Shown: positions 47,743-60,208 of the stretch, one piece after another
How the letters are laid out: the number at the start of each line of letters is the position of its first letter
Position numbering within the stretch: the first letter of the stretch is position 1
NCBI RefSeq assembly: GCF_030253575.1
Contig: NC_080569.1
Coordinates: 9,243,501-9,307,500, forward strand
Origin: Rhododendron vialii
Taxonomy: Eukaryota; Streptophyta; Magnoliopsida; Ericales; Ericaceae
Reading direction: 5' to 3'
Length of the DNA: 64,000 bases
Translations under genes and position numbers: made by a program
Notes under the pieces: generated by a model
The model's database searches: none
Told to the model about the DNA's origin: nothing
What the model saw: only the letters and a program-made list of their open reading frames with translations

Positions 47743-49385
47743 CTAGGACATCTTACCAATTATAGGTTTGCAAATTCCCTCCAATTCCTTCATCTTATAC
47801 TCAAACTCCTCCGTATCCGCGAGCTTGTTCCCATCCAACCACTGAATCACCTGGTTAAATGCAGCTTCAATCTTCTCCTTGTCAGTTGATGAAATCTTCA
47901 CTCCATTCTTCTCTATCCTAACACTGTTCCTCATTTTATAAGCGTAATTCTCCAGCTCGTTCTTTGCCTCCACTTTCCTCTTGTTCTCCTCATCTTCCAA
48001 CTTGTACTTCTCAGCCTCCTGCACCATTTTCTCAATCTCCTCTTTCGAAAACCTACCCTTACTGTTTGTGATCGTGATCTTCCTCTTATGTCTAGTAGTT
48101 TCGTCCTGTGCAAACACATTCAGAATACCATTAGCATCAATATCAAAACAGATCTTGATCTCCGGGACACTCCTAGGAGCAGGAGGAATTCCTTCCAACG
48201 TGAATTTGCCCAAGAAGTTGTTGTCACTAGCTAGAGTTCTTTCCCCCTCATACACTTTAATCAAAACATTGGGTTGGTTATCCTCGTTAGTAGTGGTTAA
48301 GCGCTCTTTCTTTGTCGGAATGGTGGTGTTTTTCGGAATCACAACGGTCATAACCCCACCAACAGTTTCCCAACCAAGGGAAAGCGGAGTGACATCCAAC
48401 AACAATACTAAATCCTGAACTTTCTCACTCCGCTCACCACTCAAAATAGCGGCCTGAACCGCAGCACCATAAGCCACAGCCTCATCAGGGTTAATGCTTT
48501 TGCAAAGCTCCTTACCATGGAAAAAATCCTGCAACAATTGCCGGACTTTGGGAATCCTAGTGGACCCACCCACAAGAACGATTTCGTCAACATTTCTCTT
48601 CTCCATTTTCGCATCCCTCAAACACTCCTCCACTGGCTCCATACACTTCATGAACAAATCCATGTTCAACTCCTCAAACCTGGCCCGAGTAATTGTCGCA
48701 CAATAATCAATCCCCTCATATAACGCATCGATCTCGATTGTAGTTTCAGCTGTCGACGAAAGATTCCTCTTAGCTCTTTCACAACAAGTCCTCAACCTCC
48801 TTAAAGCTCTTGGGTTCCCACTAATATCCTTCTTAAGCTTCCTCTTGAATTCCTGGACGAAATGGTTCACCATTCTGTTATCAAAGTCCTCACCCCCCAA
48901 ATGTGTATCCCCACCCGTAGCTTTAACCTCGATTTTACCCTCTTCGATGGTTAATAGAGAGACGTCAAATGTTCCACCCCCAAGATCGAATACGAGCACA
49001 TTTTTCTCACCGGTGCTACTGGTTTTGTTGTCAAGACCATAAGCTATGGCGGCAGCAGTTGGCTCGTTTATTATCCTCATGACGTTGAGACCAGCAATGA
49101 CTCCAGCGTCTTTAGTGGCTTGTCTCTGAGAATCGTTGAAGTAGGCAGGGACAGTGACAACGGCGTTTTTTATGGTGGTGCCGAGGTAATCCTCTGCAAT
49201 TTCTTTCATTTTTACGAGGACCATTGAGGAGATTTCTTCAGCAGAGAATTGTTTTTCTTTGTTCTTGTATGTTACTCCTATCATGGGTTTGTCGTCTGGA
49301 CTAGGTGTGACCATAAATGGCCAGAGCTTCATGTCACTCTGAATAAGGGCATCACTATATCTTCTTCCGATTAGACGCTTAGCAT
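47743..49385 (-). pseudogene. HSP70 copy 4, exon 2 (long ORF, premature stop, exon 1 not in window)
   Basis: 547 codons from the exon 2 start (49385, acceptor TTTATGCAG) to a TAG at 47743-47745, without frameshift. [14 protein letters not shown] and [13 protein letters not shown] are intact. The TAG replaces a Gln codon expected after KMY/KMS, before the Gly-rich tail; the tail is still readable beyond it but its EEVD region is also altered. Intron 1 runs right to 49916, where a long inverted repeat begins. Exon 1 is not found before 64000, so the gene is split by a 13.5 kb insertion or has lost exon 1. If spliced, the chaperone core would be complete but without a TPR-binding end. Confidence 0.8.
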
Positions 49386-50567
49386 CTGCATAAACCAAAA
49401 TTTCACGAACCAATAAGAAACTAGATATATGTGTAAAGATCTAAAAGGGTATAACAATGTAGAAACTGGATACAAAATATGCCGCTAGGTTAGACTGCTT
49501 CAAAGGAAATCACATTCCCGACGGCCTACAAAACAAGCAGTAGTGATGTAGGAACTAGAATTCTAGGAAAGGGCTGAGGCAACTAGGCAAGGCAAATAAG
49601 GTTTGAGCTTTGAACCTCCAAAATTTATTAGAAATTAGGGGCTGCTCCTAATTTAATATGGTATTATAATAGGTAAAAATTAAGTCTATTACGAGTTTCC
49701 CCAAAACGAAGAGCACTCATTCTTTTTTCCAAATTAGCCCAAAATCAAAGTCTTTTGTTAATCTGTGAATGAATTTATTGCCTTTCCTCTTAAAAAAAAA
49801 AAAGCGGTAAGGAGGTTTTCGAATTGATGGTCGGAGCATTATCACAAGTTTTAATAGGTGATAGGTTAGTAGAGAGTAATGTTATGCAATAAATAACAAA
49901 TGGAGGGAAAAATAAAGGGCACATTTTAGTTCGGCCCCTGTACTCTGAGGGAGTTTCAGATACACCCCATGCTCTTCATTTTTAAAAATTTACATCCCTT
50001 CAACTATAGGGCAAAGCGAAACTGTTAACATGTCCGTTAAAATTAACCATAAAGTGCTATTTTCTCCTCTGGCAGCAATTTTTGATTTACATCAATAAAA
50101 GCACTTGTAATATGACCATATAGTCCTTATGACAAGCTGTATAACTCTGATGTAAGGCAAAAACATTACCACATGCACAACCCCCCTCCCTGGCTGGATT
50201 TTCCCATTTAGAACCCACATGCTCAAAAATATCGCCAATTAATTTCAATTAGAGTAATTTAATAGCAATTTACCAATTAATTTATGTGTCTGCAGCTCTA
50301 TTCAAATCAAAACTTTCACTATTTGAAAGAATCATGCAAAATATTTATACACATGTGCATGGGTGACGAATTCAATCTTCTCAAATATAGTAACTCAATC
50401 CCGTAAAAGAAATTGAAAGTGGCTCAGATACCACATTAATGATAGCTTTCGTTTTGTTTTTAGTATAATATTCTATATATACTTTCTTGGTAATCAACCA
50501 ACATTTGGAATTGCATTGTTTGGGTCCCTCACCATGAGCCCAGATGGGCAATAAAAGAGTGTATGGC

Positions 50568-51030
50568 TGACCAAAACTGATTAACTATGAAAGAATGCAG
50601 AAGTGGGGGATGACCTCTGATGGCATATGTGTTCTCTGCAATCTGGATCTTGAGACCCACCATCGCTTGTTTTTTGAATGCTCATACTCTGCCTATGTGT
50701 GGGGCTACCTTCTTCAGAAAAATGGGTTATCTAGGGGTGCTTTTAATCTAGCTCAGGAGATTATATGGGCATTGCCATGCAGCAGAAGCAAGAACTTCAG
50801 TGATTCCATTTTCAAACTGTCTAAGGCAGCCTCCCTTTATCACCTTTGGTGTGAGCATAACAGACGAATTTTTCAGTATCAATGTCTACGACCTGAGGAA
50901 ATCATCCCTAGGATTGTTTGAGATTAAAGAACCAGCATTGCATCTTGGAGACATGTCAAGAGAACTGATGAGCGTAGGCTTATATGTGCATAATGAAATA
51001 TTTCTCCTATTATCTTTTCTTGCTGTTAGG
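50568..51030 (+). pseudogene. LINE ORF2 3' fragment with zinc-binding RT domain
   Basis: An ORF of about 108 residues contains CVLCNLDLETHHRLFFECSY, the Cys-His motif of the zinc-binding domain at the end of plant non-LTR reverse transcriptases. The stop is at 50921. The 3' untranslated part is cut at 51030 by the Tat insertion and probably resumes at 62075-62290. No RT or endonuclease is present. Confidence 0.75.
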
Positions 51031-52701
51031 TGTAGACACCCCAATTTGGTCCTATTAATTGTCCTTAATTTGTGCCCTTGAGGCTCCTCGATGATGAAAC
51101 GGAATCAAAATGAGACTCGGTTAAAGCTTGAACAATACTTCTTGGTCTTTTTCAAAACTAAAACGCATTTTTTTCTCAACACCCTAAGAGTAAAATTGAC
51201 ACATATTTCAGTGTATAAAATATATTTAAATAAAACCAATTGGGTTAGAAAGAGGACTCAACCAGCTTTCCAACACTTCGAAAAACACCCAAATTCGAGT
51301 TTAGGAGTGTCCGTGGCGCCCTTCTGAAGGTGGGCTGACACTCCTGAGCGCTCGGGACCATTCTTGAGCGCTCGGGAGCTCTGTCATAGCATATGATGAG
51401 CTTGACCATTGACCATGGCTTTTCAGACTCTTTTCCATTTAACGTTCAACCCTGATCCAAGTCAATACTCAAACTGAATATTCAGAATACCAGCTGACAT
51501 TTCCCCCCCAAAACATATTTCACCTTATTTTTTATTAATTTTTCAAAATTTAAAACTATTTTCTCCTCCCCTATAAATACTCCCATATTCTACCTTTCAA
51601 AAGGGCACAAAAAATCAGTCTCTCCCTCCCCCTTTTGCTGCCAAAAATCAGCCTCATAAACTCTCTCTCAAACTCTTTCAAAACAACCTCCATTTTCTAT
51701 GAAAAATCACTAATTCTCAAGGAAAATCTTTAAGAGAAATGAAGGCTCAAATTTCCTCTTCTCAAACTATTTTCTAATCATTTTCAAGTAAACAAATCAG
51801 TCCAAGAAGCCAAGTTCAAGTCAAGCAAAGGTATAAAGGCTCACTTTATACTTCAAAATCTACTGTTTTTCTACTTTTGAGGGGGATCTAGGGCCCATAC
51901 CAGTTCCTTGAACTGATTATGAGCCACATGATCTTGGTTGAACAACAAGAGCAAAAGGGTATAAAAAGTTTTCAGTACTCTGGAATCAGTCCTAAGCGCT
52001 AGAGTGCTCCTGAGCGCTCAGGAGTATTGTTATTTTGTTGCAGCTTATTTTTTCCTCTATATTGCTATTTATGTAAGCTTTGAGTATTGGGTGTACACTG
52101 GTCCTTCTAGAACCTAGTAGGTTTTATTTTCAGTTGCAAGGAAGCAAGGCTCGAATGGTTAGGATCAGTTCTTAGCTGTTTAAGTCCTCTGCTGAGCACT
52201 GGTGCATATTAGTAGTTATGTGTTTTTGTTTTGAGTATCATATTGCATCTGTTCTAACCAATGTTTGCAGGGTTGCTTAGCAGAGCTCCTGAGCGCTCAG
52301 GAGTGCAGTCCCGAGCACTCGGGAGTGCTTCCAGTAGTATTATCCTAATTTACATATTCCTTCATTTCGTATCATAGCATCTCTACATCATGTACACACG
52401 CACATGTATCCACTTTTACTTGTTGTACCTATGAATATGTGCTAATTGTTTTCATGAAACAAAATGTTTTCGACAAATCCCACAAACGTTGAGTAGAGAC
52501 CGACCCCGCGTCGGGCAAGAGGGGTGCCGTAAAATCTTTTCCCTCTAGTAACGTGGCTTCCGAACCCAAAACAATCTATGATTTTTCAATTTCAAGCAAT
52601 GGTTTTCAATCAAAACGGTTTCTCGAGTAGCGAACCTCAAATCCGGGTGGCGACTCTTTCTATTTTTTCAAAATGGAAGCCTTCTGGGCGGGTAGCCCAC
52701 A
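51031..52701 (+). repeat. 5' LTR of the non-autonomous Tat element (1671 bp)
   Basis: TGTAGACACC to GTAGCCCACA. A TATA box TATAAATA lies at 51572-51579, with a pyrimidine-rich likely start region after it. GAGCGCTC-type words occur near 51344, 51365, 52008, 52288 and 52312. A run of seven C at 51503-51509 marks the breakpoint seen in the 3' array. Confidence 0.9.
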
Positions 52702-52702
52702 G

Positions 52703-52720
52703 TGGCGACTCTGCTGGGGA
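52703..52720 (+). other. Primer-binding site, tRNA-Arg type
   Basis: TGGCGACTCTGCTGGGGA starts one base after the LTR and differs at one position from the complement of the plant tRNA-Arg 3' end as I recall it. A tRNA-Arg primer is typical of Ogre/Tat elements. Confidence 0.8.
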
Positions 52721-52789
52721 CTGTTTAATTAATGCTTAAAGAACTTGGTACATTGGTGAACGGTCCTTTAAAAGCCTGTCAAAAACGAC

Positions 52790-54483
52790 TGTGGGCTGCC
52801 CGATCAGCGCACCCTAAGAGAGTCGCCACCCGGATTTTTGAGATGGATGATCCGAGAAACCGAGAACTCGTTTGAAAAAGGCTTTTGGTCTAGCAATAAC
52901 GTCGAGACTTCGGGTACAGAAGCCACGTTACGAACGGAAAAAGTTTTGTTAAAAAGCACCCCATTCGCCCGGTAAAAATCGGTCTCTACTAAACATTTTC
53001 AAAGGAGAAAATTTCGTAAATCTTTTGGAGAATAGAACCCTTTTAATAAACGAGTAAAAAGGGTAGGGGCATTGGAAAATATATCACGTTGACGTGCGTG
53101 TGGTGCCGCCTGTACAGAAGTGGTAAAGATGATGCAGTAAGGAAAAAAAAAGAGAAACTTCTCAACAAACTGTCTAGACTACAGCGATCTCCTGCACGGC
53201 ATACTGTAATGCCGCGCACGGCTTTATAATACGCCGTGCGGGATATCTATTCTGTTATCAAATTGTTATCAGCTTCTAGAACATCGTCTAGCACATTATA
53301 AACCATGTGCGCCATTTTTCAGAAATATCAGAAGGTGTGCAAACACTGCATCGTCTTGGGACAATACCGTATCTTCAAGCCTTGAACGTAAAACAACTTT
53401 TAAAGCGTTTAATCACTCGAGATGATCAAGAAAACCTTTGTTTATAAAACGAAAACATGGCTCGTAGATATGGTTTTATTCTGAAAGTACTGATAACTGA
53501 TATCTTAACAACAAAAACAGGTCTTGTGAAGGATAGCTATGATCCAGACAATTTGAACAAGAAAACGGTAGCTAACGAAAGACCGTGCGCCTGAACACAC
53601 TACGCCGTGCGACGCATCGAAGCGCCGCGCGGCGTGGTGCCTTTAGCACAGTGGCTGCTTTGTTTTCTAGAAATGATTTTTAAGTCAACTTAACCCAAAA
53701 GGGATTAAGCCTGACGACAGAAAAGCCCCCTCAGGATTAGGACAGAGCCTAACCCAAGGAAACTTAGTCTTTACCTTTGATCTTGAGCTTGAATGGGGAC
53801 GGACGATGATAAATGATAGCGGATGATGAATGATGTGGGTAGACGAGGTCGGGTGAGAAAAGACAAGTATGGGTGTGAGTTATGGTTGGTCTTTTGGTGG
53901 ATATGGTCTCAAAGTTAGGAAGAGACTAACTTTGATGGTGATGAGATAAATGGAGTAAAGTGCTTAGAGAATGTCTTTTGAAAAAAACATTCTCAAGGCT
54001 TGGAAATGGAAAATGAATGTAAAGGCAAAGAGAGAGAAAGGTTGTGAAGCCAGGCCGGGGCTCTTTCTTTTGGAGAACTTGGGACCCTTTTCTCTTGAGT
54101 GGAGGGGTATATTTATAAGCAAAAACCAAGGATTTTGAATTCAAATGGTGGAGGTATTTTCTAGGCGGGCCAGAAGTGCTTTTTCAGCTAAGCCACTTTT
54201 GTAGCTGTGGTTCAAGTGAGCATGGCCGACAGCTTTCTGAGTTAGCCGAAACTTTACCCGAAATATCGTGCAGCTAACCTCATGACCTCGTGCGGCATAA
54301 TAATTTTTTTTACGCCGTGCGTTGTAAAGGTGTTCCATGCGGTATTATAGGTTCTGTTCAGGACTTTTCTGGGCTCTTTTGGGCTGAGGTAATCCTTTAT
54401 TCAAGCTCGCCAAGGTACCGTTTCCTTTATTTCATCATCGGAGTGTTCAAAGATCCTCCGAGGTCCGGATTGGGGTGTCTACA
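52790..54483 (-). mobile_element. Nested solo LTR of a related Tat family (minus, 1694 bp)
   Basis: The complement runs from TGTAGACACCCCAATCC (54483) to GGGCAGCCCACA (52790), and its last ~200 bp match the complement of the host LTR end (shared CGCCACCCGGATTTTTGAG- and AGCCACGTTAC-type words). ACGAC at 52785-52789 and ACAAC at 54484-54488 form a 5-bp duplication with one change. There is no primer-binding site or second LTR next to it. Repeated CGCCGTGCG words lie at 53235, 53602 and 54313. Confidence 0.85.
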
Positions 54484-56071
54484 ACAACGTTGCTTTATGC
54501 TCGTCAAAGGAAGGAAATGGCGATTCTAACTGGATTTCTATCCGACCGTTACGACCTGGGGCTTTCCGACTATTCGTTTGTGTGTCTTTTTCTTCAAATA
54601 TTAATTAAATTGGCGAGCTAGGCTTGAAAAATGTCTGTGGGATTTTCAAAATATTTTGTTTCATTGTCTATCTCTTGTATATATATTATGTTCAACCTCG
54701 CTGTTGTATTCTAGCAATCCTGCCCGGCTTGCTGGTGACAGGGCATCCCAGAATACTCAGCAACCCTCGACAATGATGAGTCATACCTGCCGTTTGTACC
54801 ATTATCGGGTGTATGCTCAATAATCGGGAGGCATACCTTGACTCTACTCCGGGGAACCCATTTAAACCAAAACCGGCCTTCATACATGTGTAAAAAGCAA
54901 TAGAACCTTCCAAATTAGGACAGGAGCCCGCGGGGTAGGATTATGTGATATATCCTGCTTACATGTTACTGCTTTCTGTATCGCATCTTGCATATCGTCC
55001 ATGTCATGCTTTGTACTATCCATTTAAAGCCATGTTTTCTTAGGCTCGCTCGCGCGGTCTATAGAAGGTTGCCGAGACCTGATGAAAAGTCACATACCTT
55101 GATACGTGTTACTTTGAGCTATGAAACTCGGAGAAATCAAAATCTTATGAAGTCCTTGACTAACGTTTAATCAAAGTCTTAACTAAAAGGAGGAATGGCG
55201 AAGAAACGAACGTCGTGACACCAATACCACCCTGGCTAACAGCATCATATCGCTCACGCCACTTCGGTTATGGTGTCACACCATCCACTCCAAGTCATTC
55301 CAAATTAAGGTTAAGGTTTCAATAAAGCATTAGTCGGATACTTAGTTCATTTTGGCATCTTTTGGAGTCAATGGTTTTGAACAAGGGATACACCATTAAA
55401 AAGAAATCTGAGGCCCAATGAAGTGTCTTGCACCCCAGTGTATGTTGTCTAAACTATATGAATCTTCAGAGTAATGAGACTTTGGGAAATCAAAACATAC
55501 TAAGTCCTTGACTAGCGCCTAATCGAAGATTCAATGGAGAATAAGGAATAACAAGGAAACGATGCCGTGACACCAACACTATCCAGGTTATAGTGCCACG
55601 TCACTTACACCACTTCGGCTAATGGCACCATGCCATTGACGCCACTCTGGTTATAGTATCACGTCGTCTATACTAAGCTATTCCAAGTTCAAAATTGAAA
55701 CTTTGAATGAGAACTAGTTGAATACTTAGTTCATTTTGACATCTCTTAGAATCTGTCGTTCTAAATAAAGGATACATCTTAAAAGAAACTCCAAGGATCA
55801 AGGCAACCTTCGAAAAGCTATAACTATTAATTTGAGAGTTGAGACGATGACTTTGGCAACGGGGGCATTTCTTTCATTATGCACGTTTTTCATAAAGCAA
55901 GAAAGGGAAAACATGTCTGAGTACTTCTTGCTTTGCTATCAGCCCAAGAATAATTGGGCCGAAAAAGAAAAGCATACCCTTATAGACTCGACCTTGACTT
56001 AGGTTGATTCGGCTCGGAGCATAACCATCTCAATTCGAATCTACCACGAAAGCTCAGAATTTGTGGAAGAT
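54484..56071. other. 5' untranslated region of the non-autonomous Tat element
   Basis: No coding sequence. Contains two diverged blocks of the type GGTGTCACACCATCC / TAGTGCCACGTCAC (about 55215-55290 and 55565-55670), i.e. an old tandem duplication. Confidence 0.5.
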
Positions 56072-56350
56072 ATGGAGCAGCCGGTGGAAAATTTGAACGG
56101 CGAACAGCCAGCAGGAAATCCGAATGAGGTGGATCAAATCCTAACCTCTATCCGACAAATGGGGGAACAAATTGACAATCAGATCGCCCAGTTATTGCTC
56201 ATAATAACTAGGATTGCCAGACGACTTCCACCTCCACAAAATCCAGAAACACCCCTCGAAGATAACCACGAATCACCCCCTGAACCAAACCCTCAAAGCC
56301 CAAAAATGATTGTCATCAAAGCTAACAAAAGGCCAAGAAGAGGCCTTTGA
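56072..56350 (+). CDS. Short ORF in the non-autonomous Tat element, unknown (92 residues)
   Basis: ATG at 56072 gives an acidic N-terminus, a heptad-like stretch (IRQMGEQIDNQIAQLLLI) and a Pro/Glu/Asn-rich tail ending KRPRRGL. It is placed where gag begins in relatives, so it may be a gag N-terminal remnant. No domain is recognisable. Confidence 0.35.
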   Translation: MEQPVENLNGEQPAGNPNEVDQILTSIRQMGEQIDNQIAQLLLIITRIARRLPPPQNPETPLEDNHESPPEPNPQSPKMIVIKANKRPRRGL

Positions 56351-58114
56351 AGGGGCAGTGGTAACAAAGGACCATGATTGTAATGAAGTCAATCTATGAA
56401 TGGAATCTATCACGAGTTAGGGAAGTTTTCGAGTTTCAAGTTGAGTCTTTGTCTTTCAATTTCGAGTCAGTTTGTACCTCGAGTCTTTCATACTTTCGAG
56501 TCTGTATGTTTTCAAATTCAAGTAAAAAGCGAAAAAAAGTTAGTTTCGTAGTCCTGAACTACGTTATTACCTGATTCCTTTGCAAGAAGGATACGTAGCC
56601 TCATCCTAAGGCTCGGCCATGTTCATTCGAGTCGATTTCAAAATTCGATCACGATCTTTTTAGTCAATCCTTCGTCGGTCCTTCCTGTCTTTCAACATCA
56701 AACCTCTTGTGTCAAAATTGTGATAATAGCTTGCGTTTTGTGATAATAAACAGCTGAGCAACTATCCCCCACACCGAAGTGAAATGAGGAAAGACAAAAA
56801 TGCCAAATTCATCGGCACATCAGAAATCAAAGCATGAAGGTGCTAAAATACATGAGCACAATGAGAAGCAAAACATCGAAGAAAAATCAGAGAAGACTCA
56901 AAATCAATAAAAGTGTGAAGTAAGAAGGCGTCCACCAAAAGCAACAAGGGCACAAAAAATGTCCAAGATGGCTACTAGCTCTCAAAACCCAAAGAGAATG
57001 AAAATTCTTGAGCCTATTATCCTTTCTTTGTTAAGCCAAACCTTGGCCACGTTACAACTCGGATAAAGTCCTTTCAGATTGGAAAGCGCAACTTGATGAC
57101 AAGAATCCTAGGCACTGGGAGAAAACGAGAAAGAACGACAAGACATTTTATGAATCCTGCAAAATCCAAGCTGGGGCATTTTTGAAATCCATGGGTTGTT
57201 ATCAGCAACCTGGGGCACGAGAACGGTTCGTGGTAAAAATCCTTGTGTTTTGACAAGACAAGATCAAAGAAAATCATGAATGAGCATCACTTGATGAAGC
57301 AAAAACAATTTCAAAACCCCGAATGGGAGAATCATCAAAACTTGATTGTGGGGCATGCTTGCCATTTTTTTTCGAATCCTCAAGTAATCAAGCTCCTCGT
57401 TCGGTCAAATCAAACTCTTCGTCCAATCAAATCAAACTCTTCGTCCAGTCAAAGCCATCATTAAGAGTTAGTCCTCTGATAAAGGGTCTTTCTTGTCTTT
57501 TGAGTCATCTAGGCCTTATCCAAATTCACAAGTCATATTGATCTTAAGGCCCTAACTTGTGGAAGAAGCTCCAATACATGGAAGAACTCATGCTTGTACT
57601 CATGATAAAATTGATTGCCGAAACTATCAGTGGAATCAAGGAAAAGAATCAGAACTGAGGTCTGTCACTCGCTGGGGCACATCAGAGCCAACATCAAAAC
57701 TTGATTGTGGGGCATGAATGCTCAAAACTCAAGCCCTAATCAAAGTCAAATTCAAACCAACTCCAGCTCAAGTCAAACTCAAGCTCAAATCCAAACCCCA
57801 ACCAAAGATAAACTCCAGCCCAAATCCATAAAACCTGACGATACCGGTCCACCGGCCAAAAGACAGTAAAGCAAAAAGGATACCTAGGCGTGTCCCTTAT
57901 TTTTACAAAAATAAAACAAAAATAAAAAAATGTTATCGTCATTGTTGTCAAGTGTCTAAACACGACATATACGTCAATTCAAATTCTTTCAATCGCATTT
58001 TATCCCTTCAAGACAAACTAACTTGTCTCGTTGGATGGCACCTCTCGAGGTTCAATCGCATTTTATCCCTTCGAGACAAACTAACTTGTCTCGTTGGTTT
58101 ATATCTTTCGCCTC
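56351..58114. other. 3' untranslated region of the Tat element with short repeats
   Basis: Contains AATCAAACTCTTCGTCCA repeats near 57410-57460, a CTCAAG/CAAAYYCAA-rich stretch near 57720-57830, and a tandem duplication (about 57986-58036 and 58050-58098) of TCAATCGCATTTTATCCCTT followed by AGACAAACTAACTTGTCTCG. No gene. Confidence 0.6.
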
Positions 58115-60208
58115 CAGAGCATGGCGTCCATTACAACCTTTTCGCCTATTTAATTATTCCATCCACTAAGACAGAGCAATCAGTGGGCGCTCCTCAATCA
58201 ATCTGTCTTGTCTAATTATTTGCTTACATGTCTTTATGCCTTCTACAGCATGCATGTTTGCATTTGCCCCAAAGAACTACGCTGGTCTGATCCCTACAAA
58301 CAGGGTACGTAGGTAGCTCTAAAGAGCACGACCTCATGTTTCGAATGCTTGTACATCTTTTCTTGCATTTAATTTTGAATTAAGGATTTAGTAGGGCTCA
58401 AATTGGGTTGTCTCAATCTTTGGACGTCACTCATATCCAGACATGATGTCGAGCGCCATCCAAAGAGGGGCAACTGTAGACACCCCAATTTGGACCTATT
58501 AATTATCCTTAATTTGTGCCCTTGAGGCTCCTCGATGATGAAACGGAATCAAAATGAGACTCGGCTAAAGCTTGAACGATACTTCTTGGTCTTTTTCAAA
58601 ACTAAAACGCATTTTTTTCTCGACACCCTAAGAGTAAAATTGACACATATTTCAATGTATAAAATATATTTGAATGAAACCAATTGGGTTAGAAAGAGGA
58701 CTCAACCAGCTTTTCAACGCTTCAAAAAATACCCAAATCCGAGTTTGAGAGTGTCTGTGGCACCCTTCTGAAGTTGGGCAGACACTCCTACGCGCTCGGG
58801 ACCATTCTTGAGCGTTCGGGACCACTTCTGAGCGCTCGGGAGCTCTGTCACAGCATATGATGAGCTTGACCATTGACCATGGCTTTTCAAACTCTATTCA
58901 GTCCATTCAACGTTCAACCCTGATCCAGGTCAATACTCAGACTGAATATTCAGAAGACCAGCTCACATTTCCCCCCTGAGCCAGAGCATGGCGTCCATTT
59001 CAACCTTTTCGCCTATTTAATTATTCGATCCACTGAGACAGAGCAATCAGTGGGCTCTCCTCAATCAATCTATCTTGTCGAATTATTTGCTTACATGTCT
59101 TTATGCCTTCTACAGCATGCATGTTTGCATTTGCCCCAAAGAACTACGCTGGTCTGATCCCTACAAACAGGGTACGTAGGTAGCTCTAAAGAGCACGACC
59201 TCATGTTTCGAATGCATGTACATCTTTTCTTGCATTTAATTTTGAATTAAGGATTTAGTAGGGCTCAAATTGGGCTGTCTCAATCTTTGGACGTCACTCG
59301 TATCTAGACATGATGTCGAGCGCCATCCAAAGAGGGGCAACTGTAGACACCCCAATTTGGACCTATTAATTATCCTTAATTTGTGCCCTTGAGGCTCCTC
59401 GATGATGAAACGGAATCAAAATGAGACTCGGCTAAAGCTTGAACGATACTTCTTGGTCTTTTTCAAAACTAAAACGCATTTTTTTCTCGACACCCTAAGA
59501 GTAAAATTGACACATATTTCAATGTATAAAATATATTTGAATGAAACCAATTGGGTTAGAAAGAGGACTCAACCAGCTTCTCAACGCTTCAAAAAATACC
59601 CAAATCCGAGTTTGAGAGTGTCTGTGGCGCCCTTCTGAAGTTGGGCAGACACTTCTAAGCGCTCGGGACCATTCTTGAGCGTTCGGGACCACTTCTGAGC
59701 GCTCGGGAGCTCTGTCACAGCATATGATGAGCTTGACCATTGACCATGGCTTTTCAAACTCTTTTCAGTCCATTCAACGTTCAACCCTGATCCAGGTCAA
59801 TACTCAGACTAAATATTCAGAAGACCAGCTCACATTTCCCCCCTGAGCCAGAGCATGGCGTCCATTACAACCTTTTCGCCTATTTAATTATTCGATCCAC
59901 TGAGACAGAGCAATCAGTGGGCTCTCCTCAATCAATCTATCTTGTCGAATTATTTGCTTACATGTCTTTATGCCTTCTACAGCATGCATGTTTGCATTTG
60001 CCCCAAAGAACTACGCTGGTCTGATCCCTACAAACAGGGTACGTAGGTAGCTCTAAAGAGCATGACCTCATGTTTCGAATGCCTACACATCTTTTCTTGC
60101 ATTTAATTTTGAATTAAGGATTTAGTAGGGCTCAAATTGGGTTGTCTCAATCTTTGGACGTCACTCATATCCAGACATGATGTCGAGCGCCATCCAAAGA
60201 GGGGCAAC
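58115..60208 (+). repeat. 867-bp tandem array of 3'UTR + polypurine tract + U3
   Basis: Unit A (about 360 bp, from CCAGAGCATGGCGTCC to AAAGAGGGGCAAC) occurs at 58115-58474, 58981-59341 and 59848-60208. Unit B (first ~506 bp of the LTR) occurs at 58475-58980 and 59342-59847. LTR-start junctions are at 58475, 59342 and 60209, exactly 867 bp apart. Each A ends in the polypurine tract; each B stops at a C run followed by TGAG. The TATA box (LTR position ~540) is outside B, so the array contains only RNA 3'-end sequence. Confidence 0.95.

Noticed and set aside
57986..60208. CRISPR-like array
   Set aside because: Repeat units are long retrotransposon segments without short spaced repeats, and the DNA is plant nuclear.
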